DNA of 64,000 nt from Planctomycetaceae bacterium UBA2972 (lineage in GTDB: Bacteria; Planctomycetota; Planctomycetia; Pirellulales; Pirellulaceae), in NCBI GenBank assembly GCA_002348315.1, contig DEAW01000136.1, positions 16,759 through 80,758 on the forward strand, given 5' to 3'. The notes under the pieces are model-generated. The model did no database searches. It had not been told where the DNA came from and saw only the letters and a program-made list of their open reading frames with translations. Of this stretch, positions 62,921 through 64,000 are shown piece by piece. The translations under genes and the position numbers were made by a program. Each line of letters starts with the position of its first letter. Position 1 is the first letter of the stretch.

Positions 62921-64000
62921 ATGGATTATCAAACGCGTAGAAATTTCCTCAGCCGTACATCCATGGGATTGGGGGCCCTGGCGACAGCATCGATTTCTCA
63001 GGACTCGGATCTCCTTGCACGCAGCCGGAATAAGAAACCAGGATCGGGAATGCATTTTCCAGCGAAAGCCAAACGTGTGATCTATTTGCATATGTCGGGC
63101 GGTCCGTCTCATCTGGATACCTTTGACAATAAGCCACAGATGCAAAAATATCATGGTGAACCTCTTCCTCCGTCGGTGATCGGTAAACAGCGTTTAACGA
63201 CGATGACTCGTGAACAGGCCAAACTGCTTGTCGCCGCCACTCAACAGGAGTGGGGTAAATACGGTGAAAGCGGGATGGAAATGAATGCTGAATTCAAAGA
63301 GATCTCCTCGATCGCTGACGAGATGTGTTTGATCAAAAGTATTCACTCCACACCAATCAACCATGATCCGGCAGTGACCTTCCTACAGACAGGCAGCCCG
63401 CTTTCCGGCCGCCCCTGCTTAGGCTCCTGGCTCAGTTACGGATTGGGAAGTGAAAACAAAGACCTCCCTGAGTTTGTTGTGTTGTTGTCCAACGGAGGGC
63501 AGCCCGTTCCCTCACGGTATTGGCATAATGGATTCCTGCCAAGTCGTCATCAGGGAGTGCAGTTTCAATCCAAAGGAGATCCGGTTTTGTACCTTTCAAA
63601 TCCTGAGGGAATTGATGATCAAAACCGTAAGAATCTGGTCTCTGGAATCAACCAGTTAAATCAACTCAAACAAAAGCAGATTGGCGATCCCGAGATTGAA
63701 GCGAGAATCAATGCTTATGAATTGGCCTATCGTATGCAATCGTCCGTTCCGGAGTTGATGGATATCAGCCGCGAATCGAAAGAGACTCTGGAAGCCTATG
63801 GTGCCAATCCGGGAGGGGCAGGATTTGCGAATAATTGCCTGTTGGCGCGGCGATTGGCAGAAGCCGGAGTACGTTTCATTCAGCTGTATGACCGGGGCTG
63901 GGATCACCACTCGGATGTGACATCGAATATTAAAAATAAAATCAAACAGGTCGATAAACCGTGTGCGGCGTTGATTAAAGACCTGAAGCAACGAGGCCTG
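62921..64000 (+). CDS. DUF1501 protein, cut by the window edge
   Basis: The first 360 codons of a DUF1501 protein; the C-terminus, with the GRDHN metal-site-like motif, lies beyond the window. The leader (YQTRRNFLSRTSMGLGALAT) is Tat-like. Motifs seen are HMSGGPSHLDTFDNKPQMQK, GSWLSYGLGSENKDLPEFVV, HNGFLPSRHQGVQF, ELAYRMQSSVPELMDI and CLLARRLAEAGVRFIQLYDR. It follows the DUF1549/DUF1553 gene by 5 bases, so they form the fifth such pair. Function unknown. Confidence 0.92.
   Translation, partial: MDYQTRRNFLSRTSMGLGALATASISQDSDLLARSRNKKPGSGMHFPAKAKRVIYLHMSGGPSHLDTFDNKPQMQKYHGEPLPPSVIGKQRLTTMTREQAKLLVAATQQEWGKYGESGMEMNAEFKEISSIADEMCLIKSIHSTPINHDPAVTFLQTGSPLSGRPCLGSWLSYGLGSENKDLPEFVVLLSNGGQPVPSRYWHNGFLPSRHQGVQFQSKGDPVLYLSNPEGIDDQNRKNLVSGINQLNQLKQKQIGDPEIEARINAYELAYRMQSSVPELMDISRESKETLEAYGANPGGAGFANNCLLARRLAEAGVRFIQLYDRGWDHHSDVTSNIKNKIKQVDKPCAALIKDLKQRGL

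Overview
The window looks like a chromosomal segment of a planctomycete (phylum Planctomycetota). The evidence is the gene content: five sulfatases, six DUF1501 proteins, five DUF1549/DUF1553 'Planctomycete cytochrome' proteins, PVC-type heme-binding dehydrogenases, frequent Tat-type SRRxFL/RRxLL leaders, and few clear Shine-Dalgarno sites. Base composition is moderate, near 50% G+C by eye. The genus cannot be told from the sequence. I saw no rRNA, tRNA, CRISPR array, transposase or phage gene. No stretch longer than about 300 bases is empty once the small gene at 17477-17641 and the two gene remnants are counted.

Layout. 1-15286: a partial sulfatase diverges from a large heparinase-II/III-like polysaccharide lyase. 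A tight three-gene minus-strand operon follows (13737 down to 4925): a 1639-residue multidomain dehydrogenase/cupredoxin/cytochrome fusion, a PQQ-type beta-propeller, and a propeller-cytochrome c protein. A second sulfatase lies beyond it. 15294-23463: an SGNH acyltransferase, a 54-residue small protein, two hypothetical proteins, an RpoD-like sigma factor with a strong intrinsic terminator, a sulfatase, a methyltransferase pseudogene with two in-frame stops, and a small membrane protein. 23637-34450: a sulfatase with a phytanoyl-CoA-dioxygenase-like partner, a Tat-exported TIM-barrel isomerase, the first DUF1549/DUF1553 + DUF1501 pair, a PDZ-like small protein with a GrpB protein, a secreted propeller, a propeller gene remnant, and myo-inositol oxygenase. 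34513-43403: two more pairs facing each other. 43543-46234: three TPM-domain genes. 46492-53777: an orphan DUF1501, a heme-bearing terpenoid-cyclase-like toroid, a sulfatase-esterase pair, a thioredoxin-like lipoprotein and a hypothetical protein. 53802-64000: two more pairs diverging around an SMP-30 lactonase; the last DUF1501 runs off the edge.

How the genes may fit together (inference): nearly everything is exported and suited to breaking down sulfated, esterified, uronate-containing polysaccharides. Lyase, sulfatases and esterase would trim the polymer. Heme c, copper and propeller proteins would oxidise released sugars. Lactonase, isomerase and inositol oxygenase would feed the products into uronate metabolism. 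The repeated DUF1549/DUF1553-DUF1501 module, five copies in about 37 kb, is the most striking system of unknown function here.
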